64,000 nucleotides of DNA from Parasponia andersonii (taxonomy: Eukaryota; Streptophyta; Magnoliopsida; Rosales; Cannabaceae): contig JXTB01000050.1 of the NCBI GenBank assembly GCA_002914805.1, positions 885,317 to 949,316 of the forward strand, read 5' to 3'. Numbering within the stretch: position 1 is the stretch's first letter; the number at the start of each line of letters is the position of its first letter. The notes under the pieces were generated by a model that saw only the letters and a list, made by a program, of their open reading frames with translations, did no database searches and was not told the origin of the DNA. A program made the position numbers and the translations under genes. Below, in pieces: positions 24,389-36,184 of this stretch.

Positions 24389-27300
24389 TGTTACGAGATA
24401 TTCCGCAAGTGCACAGTGTTAAGTTTTAGTAATATAAAAGAAAGTAAGGATATCGTACCCACATAGATTGAAACCTAATTTTTACTAAGTACTGCAATTA
24501 AAATAATCCTAATTTTATCTAGAAAATCGAGTAATAAAAATATAATATTAAACTAAAAAAAATTAAAAAAAATAAAACAAAGATTCGTGTTGGAATATTT
24601 TATAATTGTTACGCAAGTGCACGTGCCGAATAAGTAATATAGTAATGAGTTAAGTATCGTCTCCACAGGGATTGATTACCAAAATCAATTGGAAAAATTA
24701 AATGTCAAACAAATTAAATGAAGAATTTAGAGGAACTAACAGATGCAAATAAAAAATGTAAATGCCAAACATAAAACAATACGATCTAAACTAGAGATTG
24801 TAAATCAATAGAGATATTAAGTTGGAATTATTGAATCCTCCTCGATTGCAATTTTGGATACAATTGCTGCAGCAATACTTACAGCAAAATTCACTTCAGT
24901 AACTAAAAATTCATTCTATACATAATAATCTTCTGAATTTATTATGTTTTGAGTTCTTCAAACGAGATTTAACATATTCCTATGCAGATCCAGTTCTCAA
25001 TACTCTATTTATAATATCGATTTTCAATGGGTTATATATGGTAACAATATATTCTTATATCATTACTAATTCAAAGATTTACTAAAGAAATACTTGAAAC
25101 ATATATCATTCAAGCTAGATCCAACTGAATTAACCTTTCCAGAATTAATCCCAGTTTATTTATCCTAAATATTGATGGCCAAACAATAATAGGACATAAT
25201 AATGAAGCTCACTTGAGTGAACAAGAAGAAATTACCATAAACACTTAAAACAACTCATTTAATCCTTCATTACAACCTTAGAGTCATCAATATCCCAGCT
25301 AAAGAAACTTAGCTCATGATCTGAAATTTAAAAAACAGTAGCTTAAAATACTCCATCGATTTCAGAATATTCAAGAACGAAAATAAAGAATTCAATAGGA
25401 GAAGATTAAAAGAAGTAAAGAAAGTGCTATCTGGATGATAGTTATTGTTCGCCCACTACTGCTGCTAGTACTCCTTCTTCTTCATCCTTTCTTCTTTGTA
25501 CTGTTCCCTCTCTCATCCGTTCCTTTTCTTTGTAAGTTATTTTTCGCCCACTACTGATGATAGTACTCCTCATTCTTCGTCCTTTCTTCCTTGTACTGTT
25601 CCCTCTCTCCTCTGTTCCTTTTCTTTGTAATTTTCTCTCTTGAGCTGCCGGCCCCTTCTTCATATAATACACTTTCTTTATATTATAGTAGGTAAAGTAC
25701 CCTAACACACGTGTTAGCCAAATATGGAGTAAGGACCACTTTTGCTTTATTTTCCCTTAGCTGTTATTTAATATTAGCTGTCAGCACCAGCTGTGCATAA
25801 AAGATGCCAGTTGAAAAAAGAATTCTGTTGTTCAGTATTGCTCTGACTCATTGCTGCAGCAAAGTTACTCCCAACCTTAACTTAAGTTCAGCCTTCCTTC
25901 AAAGATATTGTCATTTAAATTCATCAGAACTCAAGTCCTAATTTTAGCATTTCTACTGGAAATTAACAGAAATAAATTGGATATTGACTGTATTAGATTT
26001 TAAACATCAGAAATACCATAGACCAAAATAAAATAAAGAAAAGCACCTAAACTAGACAATTTGATCCTTTAAAACAACTATCCTAAGACTCAAAAACATA
26101 CAAAATAACTCTATTTTTATAGAGTTATCAATTTGCAACAGAAAAAATAATCAATATGTAAAAACTCTAGAGGTTTGATTTCACCTAGTTATCCACTATG
26201 TTTTTTATGCCACTTTATTAGTGACTAATCTCCTAGTTTATAAGCCAAGAATCCTAAAGTATTCAACTCCCTCTCCTGAGTGTCGAGCCAATATTATTCC
26301 TAATATCCGATTTCAATATCCCTATAAAAATCTAGATAATAAGAATTTATTAAGTACTGTGATTCTTTTTAATTAACTTCAAAGAAATTATAAGTCTCCC
26401 GAACTCTATAAACTTCTAAGTTACATTATCTACTAGTCACATCTTTAATTCCCTCTCCCGAGTATTGAATTTTAGATACCAAATTAATTAATTGGTGATC
26501 AAGCAATTAAAAGTATGAAGAACAAGATAATACAAATAAACTGAATGAAAATTTCTCAAATAACAGAGTTGGCAATTAAAAACATAGTATCTAACATAGG
26601 CTACATCATTTCTCTAGATAAAAAGAAATCAGTTCATGATAAAAATAAGAAAACAAAAAAAGATGTTCTTAAACATATTGAAGAAAAGAAAGAAGAACTG
26701 GATTTAGAAAGTGAATTTAGTTTCTCTGTCTCCAAACTCCATTGTATCTGTCTCTTCCTCTGGGCTCTCTCTTTAAATCTCTCTTTAGAATGAGTGTCTC
26801 TCTCTCTGAAATTGTGTTCTACTTTCTCTGCTTCTCACGCTTGTTGTGGCTGGTCTCCCCTCTAGACTCCTTCCCGTTGTGTCTCTCTTTTTGTGTATTT
26901 ATATGCAGCATATGTGATAATGGGTAGCCGACTAAAGTGATTTTAATTTTCCAAAAAAATTTCACACTCATCAAAAGAATGGGCCACTGACATTATGAAA
27001 AGGGGAAGAATCCTTTATTATTTAACTTCCTATTTGATTTTATTCTTATGTTTCCTTAAAATCTTCACCACTTTTACGTGCAGGCAAAGTAATAACTAGA
27101 GCATGAGTTCATTGGGCCTTTATTATTTAGTGTCCAAAATCTCATCTTGCTTACTCATGTACACGCAGGTACTAGAAATATTTGGACCCCAACTTAACTA
27201 GTTCTCACGAGCGCAATACATCACACATGAGCTTGTCATTTGATCTTAGGCTCTCATTTTTATCTTTTTTCTTAGTTGTGTTTTAGAAAAACATTACTTT

Positions 27301-27443
27301 TAAGCCTCTTTTCAATCAGTACCACATAACCTGCTCAGTTTAACAAGATAATACAAATTAAGGTACAGACTTTAAGAAAAATAATAATTAAGCAAAAATT
27401 AAAAAAAAGGTATATAAATAAGGTCTAAAATATAAGCCCATCA
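24389..27443 (-). mobile_element. Solo LTR (outer), interrupted by a second solo LTR
   Basis: On the minus strand it begins TGATGGGCTTATA at 27443 and ends near TCTCGTAACA at 24389. Flanks are gtaat (24384-24388) and gtgat (27444-27448), a 5-bp target duplication with one transition. The gag-region sequence of the host element is continuous across it. A minus-strand TATA (gcatataaatacac) lies near 26897-26910. Without the inner insert and its duplication it is about 1.5 kb. Short frames at 26545-26927 are LTR sequence, not genes. Confidence 0.75.
24588..26130 (-). mobile_element. Solo LTR (inner), 1543 bp
   Basis: On the minus strand it starts TGATAACTCTATAAAAATAG at 26130 and ends in CCAACA at 24588. 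Flanks are attcg (24583-24587) and atttg (26131-26135), a 5-bp target duplication with one C/T change. It is clearly the same family as the LTR at 36185-37640, with long stretches matching by eye. A 95-bp unit (ttcgcccactactg) is present twice here (25448 and 25543) but once in the other copy. Confidence 0.82.
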
Positions 27444-27583
27444 GTGATCGTCTGACCAACGAGTAGAATCGTCAATCGCAAAGACTCTTCGAAAAAATTA
27501 GCAAGAAGCCAAGACAAAACTCTGCAGACTTAAGACAATATCTGGATCAATGATATCAAAGAGATAGTCGAAAGCGATCATCA

Positions 27584-28438
27584 TTGCATCATAATGACCA
27601 AATTCTATCACATCGAACTATTTCAGTAGAATCTTCACAAAGGTCACTACATACTCTGTCTAATCAACTTGTCTTACGTCGCGATAATAGCGACCAAATA
27701 GCACCCCTACCATCAGTAAGGGACAATGCACTTCCTCCTAACATTGATGTTCATAATCTAATGATCGCATTAGATACACTTGCTGGATAGGATAATGAAC
27801 TCGTGAATGGATATTGTCAGTCGCCATTCAATGAAGAAGTTCAAGCTGCTACACTTCCTGTTGGATTTAAACTTCCCACTATAAATACTTTTGATAAAAA
27901 ATCTTGTCCAGAGGACTATATGGATCACTTCAGCGACCTGATGGAGCTTCACCAAGTTGATGACTTCGCACGTTACAGGTACTTTACTGTAATCCTCATA
28001 GGTGCATCAAAGAAGTGATTCCAAGGACTTCAGTTTGGTTCGATCTTATCCTGATTGCAGCTTTAAATCACATTCTTGAGACATTTCCATACTACAAAGA
28101 ATTTTACTGTCCTATTAATCAGTCTGTCTATTATTCGACAAGGTCTTGAGGAGACTCTGCGATCTTACCTTAATCGATTTACCTCAGAGCTGGCTAAGGT
28201 CAACAACCTGCCTGAAGGAAGAGTTTTAACTCTAATGATGGTCGAAGTGCGACCAAAGACTAAACTCTGGGAGGAGTTGTTAGAGCGAGAATATAAGACT
28301 CTCGAAGATTTCTACCAGAGAGTTGGTCGACATCTAAGGGTGGAATTTTGTCAAGAAAATCTTCATAAGACAACAGAGAAAGGAGGAAGAGATACAACCA
28401 AAGATGTGACCACAATAAATAATAAGAAGTCAAAATAG
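27584..28438 (+). pseudogene. Gag remnant of the Ty3/gypsy element
   Basis: Broken frames carry features of plant retrotransposon gag: the segment LPVGFKLPTINTFD with CPEDYMDHF near 27855-27930, and LRSYLNRFTSELAKV with LWEELLEREYKTLEDF near 28160-28310. Stops at 27788-27790, 28016-28018 and 28436-28438 and a frame change separate the pieces. The start of the same gag lies left of the nested LTRs. Confidence 0.78.
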
Positions 28439-28739
28439 AGGAACAACGAGCAATCAACTGAAAAGTAGCCCGAGCCAAAGAACCAGGAGATTTTAAAAGC
28501 TCCCCTATGATTCAACAACTATACCGAGTTAAGTACACCCATAGATCATATTTATGGTATCACAAATCAACGGGAGCAGTATCATTAGTTGGGGCCAATG
28601 AGGCGAGATACGGCAAAATGTGATCCAATAAATTTTACCGATATCATAATGACACTGGATACCATACTAATAACTGCTATACCCTGAAAGATAAGATCGA
28701 AAGGTTAATTAGATAAGAGCGGTTGCGGTAGTATACTAG

Positions 28740-29530
28740 GCAGGACAATGGTGATTTATGTTGATGAAATATTTGTGAAGTCGAAGAAAGCTGAAGATTA
28801 TGTTAAGATGCTTGACAAAATATTCAAAATTCTTTGAAAGTATCAGATGAAGCTGAATCTCTAAAAGTGTGCGTTTGGTGTAAGATCTAGGAAGTTTTTG
28901 AGATTCATGGTCAATCAGCGAGGTATCGAAGCTAATCCTTAAAAGATCCATGTATTAATTGACATGCAATCACCTCATAAACTGAAAGATGTGTAGAGCC
29001 TGACGAGAAGAGTGGCTACGATAAGTCAATTTGTATTAAGATTAACCAACAAATACTAACCATTCTTCGAGATGCTGAAAGGAACGAAGAAGTTTGAGTG
29101 GATCGAGAAGTGCGGGCAAGTGTTCCAAGATTTGAAGAAACACTCCAGTTCTCCTCTACTCTTGTCGAAGCCAAAGCTGGGTGAAAAATTGTACTTGTAC
29201 CTCGCCGTTTCCAAATATGTGACAAGAACTACATTAATTCGAGAAGAAAATATACAACAACCTGTGTATTAAGTAAGCAAAAGATTACTCAATGCTAAAA
29301 CGAGATATCCGAAGATGGAGAAATCGACACTAACGCTTGTCATCATATCTAGGAAGCTTCGACCATATTTCCATATACACTCTATTGAGATTTTTACAAA
29401 CTTTCCATCGAAAAGGGTTTTGTAAAAGCCTGAAATATCAAAACAATTTCTCAAGTGGACAGTTGAGCTGAGTCATTTCGATATCAATTTTCGACCTCAC
29501 AATGTGATTAAAGATCTAGTCCTTGCAGAT
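28740..29530 (+). pseudogene. Reverse transcriptase and RNase H remnant of the Ty3/gypsy element
   Basis: The frame opens in the last RT motif, where the usual YVDD reads YVDE, and continues through KSKKAEDYVKMLDKIFKIL into the RT thumb (FLRFMVNQRGIEANP). It then enters the RNase H region (PKLGEKLYLYLAVSK, then HFDINFRPHNVIKD). There are at least six stops. Integrase is absent, and the 3' LTR follows within about 100 bases. Confidence 0.8.
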
Positions 29531-29635
29531 TAAAGATTGAATGAATGCAACTATGCGACTTCGACTAGATCTTTATTTAGTTGATCATACCTCGACAAGA
29601 TCTCTATTCGATCCTCAAGCTCTTCACAAAATTGA

Positions 29636-30066
29636 GAAACTTAAAGTCACCTTCACTTATATAAAGGATGCTCAGTCTCATAATTTATCATCTGAGAATC
29701 ATCTCACAATTACTTCACTATACACTCTCTCTGTAATTCTCTCTTTGCCGCTCACCTTGAGACTTAAAGAAACTCTTGTAATTTTCCAGAAAATAGTGAA
29801 GAACAGTAGATGTAAGCTCATCTTTTTTGGGGCTGAACCACTATATACACTCTCTGTAATTCTCTCTTTGCTCTCACCTTGAGACTTAAAAAAACTCTTG
29901 TAATTTTCCAAAAAATAGTGAAGAACAATAAATGTAAGCTCATCTTTTTTGGGACTGAACCACTATAAAATTTTTGTCTCTTTATTTACTCAACTTTATT
30001 AACCATTTTTACACACAAACCATGTCTTGCAATTTTTTTAATTCGTTGTTGATAAAACTTCCATTA
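29636..30066 (+). repeat. 3' LTR of the Ty3/gypsy element with an internal tandem duplication
   Basis: Homologous to 23591-23908. A unit of about 124 bp (tacactctct to aaccactata) is present twice, at 29721-29845 and 29846-29967, while the 5' LTR has one. The likely end is near 30066 (ccatta), where the usual terminal CA seems mutated. No target duplication could be confirmed. Confidence 0.75.
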
Positions 30067-30328
30067 ACGTGACCCTACAAACTCAAAATAGTGACTCCAA
30101 AATTGGGTATCTAAATATTTAACTTTTATTTAATGAAAAAAAATGAGAGATTTTAACTTCATGGTTTCCCAACTAACAAATGCTTTCAACTGTAAACATA
30201 TAATTTGTAACTATCACTAAGTGTGATGTGTGGTAACCTAGTGTTTAGTGTGTCAGGTGACTATGAGGTCTAGAATTGGAGCTTGGGAGATATATTGTTA
30301 CGGTCATGGCAATCTAGGGTGGCTTCTA

Positions 30329-30455
30329 CACTTGTCCTTCTCTAATAGATACTTTATAGAGCCTAGTCGGGGGATCATCATGAAAGACAGCACAGCACTT
30401 GTCCTTCTCTAATCGATGCTTTATAGAGCCTAGTTGGGGGATCATTATGAAAGAC
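30329..30455 (+). repeat. Tandem duplication, period 67 bp
   Basis: The segment from cacttgtccttctctaat through gggggatcatcatgaaaga starts at 30329 and again at 30396, with few differences. No frame or known motif is associated. Confidence 0.85.
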
Positions 30456-30554
30456 AGTTTTAGATTGTTATGTTAACAACCTGCTAAAGAGCTGGTTATC
30501 TCTGATCGCTCCTTGTTAATCATTTTCTTTACCAAAATAAAAATTGTAGATCTT

Positions 30555-31329
30555 NNNNNNNNNNNNNNNNNNNNNNNNNNNNNNNNNNNNNNNNNNNNNN
30601 NNNNNNNNNNNNNNNNNNNNNNNNNNNNNNNNNNNNNNNNNNNNNNNNNNNNNNNNNNNNNNNNNNNNNNNNNNNNNNNNNNNNNNNNNNNNNNNNNNNN
30701 NNNNNNNNNNNNNNNNNNNNNNNNNNNNNNNNNNNNNNNNNNNNNNNNNNNNNNNNNNNNNNNNNNNNNNNNNNNNNNNNNNNNNNNNNNNNNNNNNNNN
30801 NNNNNNNNNNNNNNNNNNNNNNNNNNNNNNNNNNNNNNNNNNNNNNNNNNNNNNNNNNNNNNNNNNNNNNNNNNNNNNNNNNNNNNNNNNNNNNNNNNNN
30901 NNNNNNNNNNNNNNNNNNNNNNNNNNNNNNNNNNNNNNNNNNNNNNNNNNNNNNNNNNNNNNNNNNNNNNNNNNNNNNNNNNNNNNNNNNNNNNNNNNNN
31001 NNNNNNNNNNNNNNNNNNNNNNNNNNNNNNNNNNNNNNNNNNNNNNNNNNNNNNNNNNNNNNNNNNNNNNNNNNNNNNNNNNNNNNNNNNNNNNNNNNNN
31101 NNNNNNNNNNNNNNNNNNNNNNNNNNNNNNNNNNNNNNNNNNNNNNNNNNNNNNNNNNNNNNNNNNNNNNNNNNNNNNNNNNNNNNNNNNNNNNNNNNNN
31201 NNNNNNNNNNNNNNNNNNNNNNNNNNNNNNNNNNNNNNNNNNNNNNNNNNNNNNNNNNNNNNNNNNNNNNNNNNNNNNNNNNNNNNNNNNNNNNNNNNNN
31301 NNNNNNNNNNNNNNNNNNNNNNNNNNNNN
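30555..31329. other. Assembly gap (775 Ns)
   Basis: A run of Ns. Frames that appear to cross it are artefacts. Confidence 0.99.
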
Positions 31330-32039
31330 TATTGGGTAATTGTCAGAGTAGTTGAGAGTATGATTTTTACCTAATGATTGGGCGTTCAAAATTGGATTAT
31401 ACACAGTTTAACTTAAATATGAGATTAAGTTCTTTGTCCTTTGAGCCTTTGTAGAAACTCATCTGGTCACGTCTGAAGAGAAATGCCATATTGATGATTG
31501 ATCACCTCCTTTCTTCTCATTTTCAGTAGAATAAAATGGTTATATTGCTTAACGGGTTCTTACTAGTCCATTCATGGGTTTTTATTTTTGGTTTAACCTT
31601 TTAGTAGCTTCTTTTAGTATGGGACTTAGCCAGCTATCTATGTCACATACACACATTGTCACACTAATCAGTCTAATCACTAACTAAAAGATTACTCGAA
31701 TTGATTTATTGACTAATTCAAAACTTACTCAGTTAAGAATGTCAATAATATTTTGGATTATTTTAAGTTTTTTTTTCTCGGAATAATTTAAGTTTCATTT
31801 GTCATACTGTGATGCGTTCTTACTAATCTTACATTTTATTTTTTAGGGGGCTGAGAGACTAATCTTATATGGTTGACTAGTGGATAACATCTTTTTTATG
31901 GATATAATAAACCATATTTATTGCTCCTAAAACAAGGCACTAATTTATTATGGGTAATATAAATTAGAAAAACAATCGTGACAAATTCAGTTTTTTGCTC
32001 CGAAAAATAAAAATAATTATTACAAAGAAAGTCATCCAA
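31330..32039. other. AT-rich intergenic sequence
   Basis: No coding or repeat signature was recognised between the gap and the promoter-like island. Confidence 0.5.
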
Positions 32040-32480
32040 AGACAATCTCAAAGACCAAAAAGGCAGCCACGCAGAAATTAGCGGTCAACTACTGTACATT
32101 GGGACCGCCTGTTAAAAAGTGGAAAACATAAAACAATAATTCCGACGACCAAAACTCGTTTGTCGTTTCAGACTATTTCTCGACTTTCATCTACTGTGGG
32201 CAACGGGGAATAAGCCACATCTGTCTTTCGCCAGTGAAACTCAGCCACGTCAACATACATGGCTTTGACCTTGATGGACCTAAGCGGTCAAATCCTTTAT
32301 CCTATGTCTTGTTCACACGTGGCCAATGGTCATTGGAAGCAAACGAGTTAAACTTAGCTTCTTCCACATTTAATGGAAACTTATAACATAGGATTTTCAG
32401 AAGGGAAAATGTTGGAAGTCCAAAAAGGAGGGAACAGGCTATAGCGGTTATATAAATCCACCTGATTTTTTACTTTATAG
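32040..32480 (+). promoter_or_regulatory. Promoter-like island without a downstream gene
   Basis: This stretch is less AT-rich than its surroundings and dense in plant cis-motifs. W-box cores (TTGACC or its complement) are at 32083-32088, 32265-32270 and 32286-32291. There is an ACGT element cacgtca near 32246, a G-box-like cacgtggc at 32316-32323 overlapping a CCAAT box at 32323-32327, and a TATA-like tatataaat at 32459-32467. The order suits a plus-strand promoter, yet 32480-33060 has no reading frame. It may belong to a lost gene. Confidence 0.35.
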
Positions 32481-33059
32481 CTCTAGGCCATATTAAACTA
32501 TTATTTCATTACAAAGATAAAAGAAATTGCGCACAAAATATAAATGATCTATACTTCCATTTCTATAGATACAATTAGACCTACATCTATATGGATTCTT
32601 TTGATTGATATGATGAATTTTTCAACGAATAATGTTCAGCAGCATAAGTATTCTTATCTGTCATATATATACATATATAAAATATATGATCTAGTAGGAG
32701 GAAACCTCTATAAAAGTATATAGGATATTATCTATGTGAACCCAAAGCTTGACGCATATATGGAAAGATTTTCTTTTTTCGTTTTAGCTGGTTTACTACC
32801 ATTATTAGTATAATTACCAATATTACCATATTATTATTGGAGATGGTATTAAAATTGTGTCTGGAAATATTGTGTTGTTAAAGAGCTATATAAAAATTAT
32901 TAAGTACATAGTATCTCTCTGTGTTATTTGTATAAGATAATATCACTATTATACGTAGTTCCATTTTTTTTAAGGAAAGTATTAGGTAGTTGTTGTGTGC
33001 AAAATATTAGTCATCACAGGAAAAGAGCCAACAAGTACTGAGTGTATGCAGTTTGAGAA
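32481..33059. other. AT-rich sequence with no gene
   Basis: Nothing recognised except short AT repeats near 32663-32690. Confidence 0.5.
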
Positions 33060-33111
33060 ATTTTTTGGGTAAGATTAATTTTATTAAACCGAAAAATAGG
33101 GATTACAAGTC
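33060..33111 (-). mobile_element. 3' tail of a LINE-like element (left of the copia insertion)
   Basis: Read on the minus strand this is ggtttaataaaattaatctt followed by an A-rich end, typical of LINE 3' ends. Its partner with coding sequence begins at 40834, and aagtc at 33107-33111 is one copy of the target duplication made by the copia element. Confidence 0.5.
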
Positions 33112-33541
33112 TGTTAGAATTTGGCTTGTTAGCTTTTGTAATTGTTTTGCGCTTTGTTTCACATTGTTTGTGTATGAATATTTATGATATATAATTGGCT
33201 ATAAATAAAACATTCTGTAATTGATTTTAATTATCTTAAAATTAGTTCCTTATTGGTGAGGACTTTTATTCCTAATGACTTTCATAGTTTTATTTTTTAC
33301 CCATTTTTCATTTGTTTATGGGTTTTTGCATTATAGCCTAAATTTTGTATTTCCTCTTATTTAAAGTAAATGATCAGCAACGTCATATGCTAAATTTTTA
33401 TTCTCCTTTATTTTTATATTTAATATTTTCTACATATTTTATACTTTCGTTAATTTCAGTAGCTAGTTGGTAGTTTATATTAAATATTGTTTTAGTATTA
33501 AATATAAGCATTTGAAGTAATTGTGCTTCTGCTGTATAACA
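33112..33541 (+). repeat. 5' LTR of the copia element, 430 bp
   Basis: TGTTAG...ATAACA with a TATA-like ctataaataaaa near 33199. It pairs with 40437-40833. Confidence 0.9.
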
Positions 33542-33606
33542 AGTGGGATCAGAAGGCCAGATTCACCCTAAGCTTTGTTTAGTAGCTATTTGAAATATTA
33601 GCAGAA

Positions 33607-34490
33607 ATGTCAGAATCTTCATCAACGTCGGCAAAGATGAAGACTATGACTAGTGCAAAAATCGATATGGATAAATTTGATGGACCGAAATAACTTCGGC
33701 TTGTGGTAGTACGAGGTATTAGATGATTTATGTCAACAAGATCAGGATATTACTATAGAGGAGACGAAACTGAAAAAAAATGGATGATAAAAAATGTGAG
33801 AAGATCAATCGTCAAGCTTGTGGTACGATCCGCTCATATCTTTATAGAGAACAAAAGTATCTATTCATACGGAAGACTTCTGCAAGTAAGCTGTGGAAGG
33901 CGCTCGAGAACAAGTACATGAAGAAAAACAATGAGAACTGGCTATATTTGAAGAAAAGATTTTTCTGCCTCTAGTTGAAGCCTGGTACGACTATTGGTGA
34001 CCACATTGATACTTTCAACCAGTTGATAGAGATTTATTGAATTTGGATGAAACCTTCAAAGATGGGGATAAAGCAATATTGTTGATTAGGTCTCTTCCTA
34101 ATAAGTTAGATCATCTTTATATTACGTTGCTTCATAGGAAGGAAAAATTATCCTTCTATGAAATGAGTGCTGCATTGTACAATCACGAGATTCGAAAGAA
34201 TGATTAGAATGAGAATAGTGACATTTCAGCAAAAACGCTCACAGCAAGGAACTCAGTCAAGGCTGTAAATAAGAGAAAATGGATAGATCTTATTCGAAGG
34301 AAAGACCTGGTAAGGATGAATGTGCCTTTTGTCATGAAAAATGACATTGGAAGAAAGATAGTCCGAAGTTACAGAATAAAGGTAAGGGCAATATTTCTTC
34401 TGATGCATATGTAGCTAAAGTCGAAGATGATGAGTCAGATTTTGCTCTAGTTTGTCAATCTTTGACATCATAATGTAATGAATAGATTTT
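33607..34490 (+). pseudogene. Copia gag and zinc-knuckle remnant
   Basis: An ATG at 33607 opens MSESSSTSAKMKTM, with KIDMDKFDG typical of copia gag, followed by a stop within 30 codons. Later pieces (KTSASKLWKALENKYMKK near 33870-33930; LLIRSLPNKLDHLY near 34080) are gag helices. A CCHC knuckle is still visible near 34318-34365 (CAFCHEK, then a stop). Confidence 0.8.
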
Positions 34491-34951
34491 ATATTCAGGT
34501 TGCACTTACCATATGTGTCCTCAAATGAGTGGTTCTTCAACTTTGAAGAGCTAAATGGTGGAGTTGTTTACATGGGTAATGATGAATCGTGTAAAACAGT
34601 TAGGATAGGTTCAATTCGATTGAAGAATTATGATGGATCGATTAGAGTTCTGACAGATGTTCGGTATGTATCAAAATTGAAGAAGAATCTTATATCTTTT
34701 GAGAGCTTTTGGAATCTAAGGGCTTCGCTATATCTATACAAGATGGAATTTTGAAAGTCACTTCAGGCTCTTTGGTGATAATGAAAGGTATAAGAAGAAA
34801 TAACTTGTATTATTATAATAGTAATACAGTTGGACTTTCGTAAATATTGTATTCTGGAAAAATAGATAAGAGTAAAGTTCAGCACAACAATTCATAATAC
34901 TAAGGGACTGAGGGTATTCTAGATTATATTCATTCTGATATGTAAGGACCT
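34490..34951 (+). pseudogene. Copia protease and pre-integrase remnant (left copy of a 195-bp duplication)
   Basis: The protease signature appears as YSGCTYHMCP near 34489-34518. The catalytic Asp of the usual DSG is replaced by Tyr. The segment GNDESCKTVRIGSIRLKNYDG follows, then the pre-integrase region (GIRRNNLYYY) and the start of the integrase core (YIHSDM), where the copia sequence stops at 34951. Bases 34757-34951 are repeated at 37641-37835. Confidence 0.8.
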
Positions 34952-34954
34952 CCT

Positions 34955-36183
34955 TCAATAAGGCTTCCATAGAGTTGGATCGCTCTGGATATTACTGTTT
35001 CTGATACTGTTGTTACTGTGGCAGATGATATTGGAAACCAGGTGGATGGGCTGGTTTATTTGGAGTTGTATATGAAGTAGCCCCTTGGTTGCTTCATGAA
35101 AAATTAGGGTGATGTTTCCACCCTTGATTGTAAGTGTTTGAAAACGGATTGTTGTTTTTGTTATAGTTCCCCACGTAACATATTGAAACAGGGTTAGATA
35201 GGTAGCTGTCAAATGAATGCCCCTCACCATAATAAACATAAGAAACTGTAGTAGATTGCTCTGTATTTACTCCAGCAACCATATTCATAGATTTCAGGAT
35301 ATTGGACAGCGATGAAACTTGAGCTGTTAAGGCTGTGACTGTATCAACATTATGAATTCTAGCAACACGCCTTCCTGCAGTAACTCTTTCAATCGGCTAT
35401 TGATAGTTATTGTTGGCCATTCGCTCCAAAATCTCATATGCATCATTATAAGATTTTGCAAGAAGAGCATCATTAGCCGAAGCATCCACCATTGACCGAG
35501 TATGAGCATTGAGGCCATTATAAAATGTCTCTATTTAGATCAAATGAGGGATTCCATGGTGTGGGCACTTTCTTAGCAATTCCTTAAAGCGCTCCCATGA
35601 TTCATATAACGATTCCCCATCCAACTGCTGAAAAGAAGTAATATCATTTCGAAGCTTAGCATTTTTAGTTGGTAGGAAATATTTCATCAAAAATTTCTCC
35701 GCCAAGTTATTCCATGTGGCCACCGAATTTGGGGGTATTGAGTTCAACCATGCTCTTGCTCTATCTCATAAAGAGTATGGGAATAGTTTCAGTCTTAAAG
35801 CTTCATCCGTGACTCCTTGTAACTTGAATATATCACACTTTTATGAACAACCAGAGGTGAATATGTGGATCCTCTGTTGGTACCCCACTGAATTGTCCCA
35901 CAGTTTGGAGCATTTAAAACATCACCGGCTTCAATTCAAACTGAGGTGTTTGAATTTTGGGCCTAACAATGCCCGGATTAAACCCATTGAAAATAGGAAT
36001 AGCATACTCTCTGATTACTCTATCCCTATCATCTGCCATTGCTGCAACATTATTAGCATCAACAACCTCAGCCATTCATCTTAAACCAGCTAAACCATGT
36101 TGTTGCTCCATTCTCCTTGCTCGAAATGTTCTTTCAATCTCAGGATCTAAGGGCACCAAGTCTTATTCTTGCTGATTATTCAT
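34955..36183 (-). pseudogene. Ty3/gypsy gag (Athila/Tat type), broken
   Basis: Gag features on the minus strand include AIPIFNGFNPGIVRP near 35990, LNSIPPNSVATWNNLAEKF at 35750-35690, and FLMKYFLPTKNAKLRNDI followed by ESLYESWERFKELLRKCP, all typical of the plant retrotransposon gag family. A frameshift near the start, stops near 35535 and 35398 and the truncation at the copia border disable it. Confidence 0.85.
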
Positions 36184-36184
36184 N

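Larger units (their letters stand above)
23591..30066 (+). mobile_element. Internally deleted Ty3/gypsy retrotransposon (Tat-like) with nested solo LTRs
   Basis: The two ends share an LTR block (23591-23908 and 29636-30066) with a TATA box (cctatataaagg near 23621, cttatataaagg near 29657). Upstream of this block the copies are not alignable by eye, so the outer limits are approximate. A primer-binding-like attggcactagaaagagg follows the 5' LTR at 23911. Internal content is a gag start (23990-24380, 27449-28440), a gag C-terminus with a CysHis-like YHTNNC motif (about 28617-28710), then directly the end of reverse transcriptase and part of RNase H (28740-29530). Protease, most of the RT and the whole integrase are missing. 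Many stops are present. Solo LTRs occupy 24389-27443. Confidence 0.82.

Noticed and set aside
25442-25708. Basic 88-codon minus-strand frame, with a similar one at 36988-37179
   Set aside because: Both are the same place in two copies of one LTR and reflect its repeated AG-rich leader, not a gene.
26545-26927. Frames of 82 and 61 codons
   Set aside because: They lie within the outer solo LTR, and the sequence is low complexity.
30513-31404. Long frames of 280-291 codons on both strands
   Set aside because: They are made almost wholly of Ns in the assembly gap.
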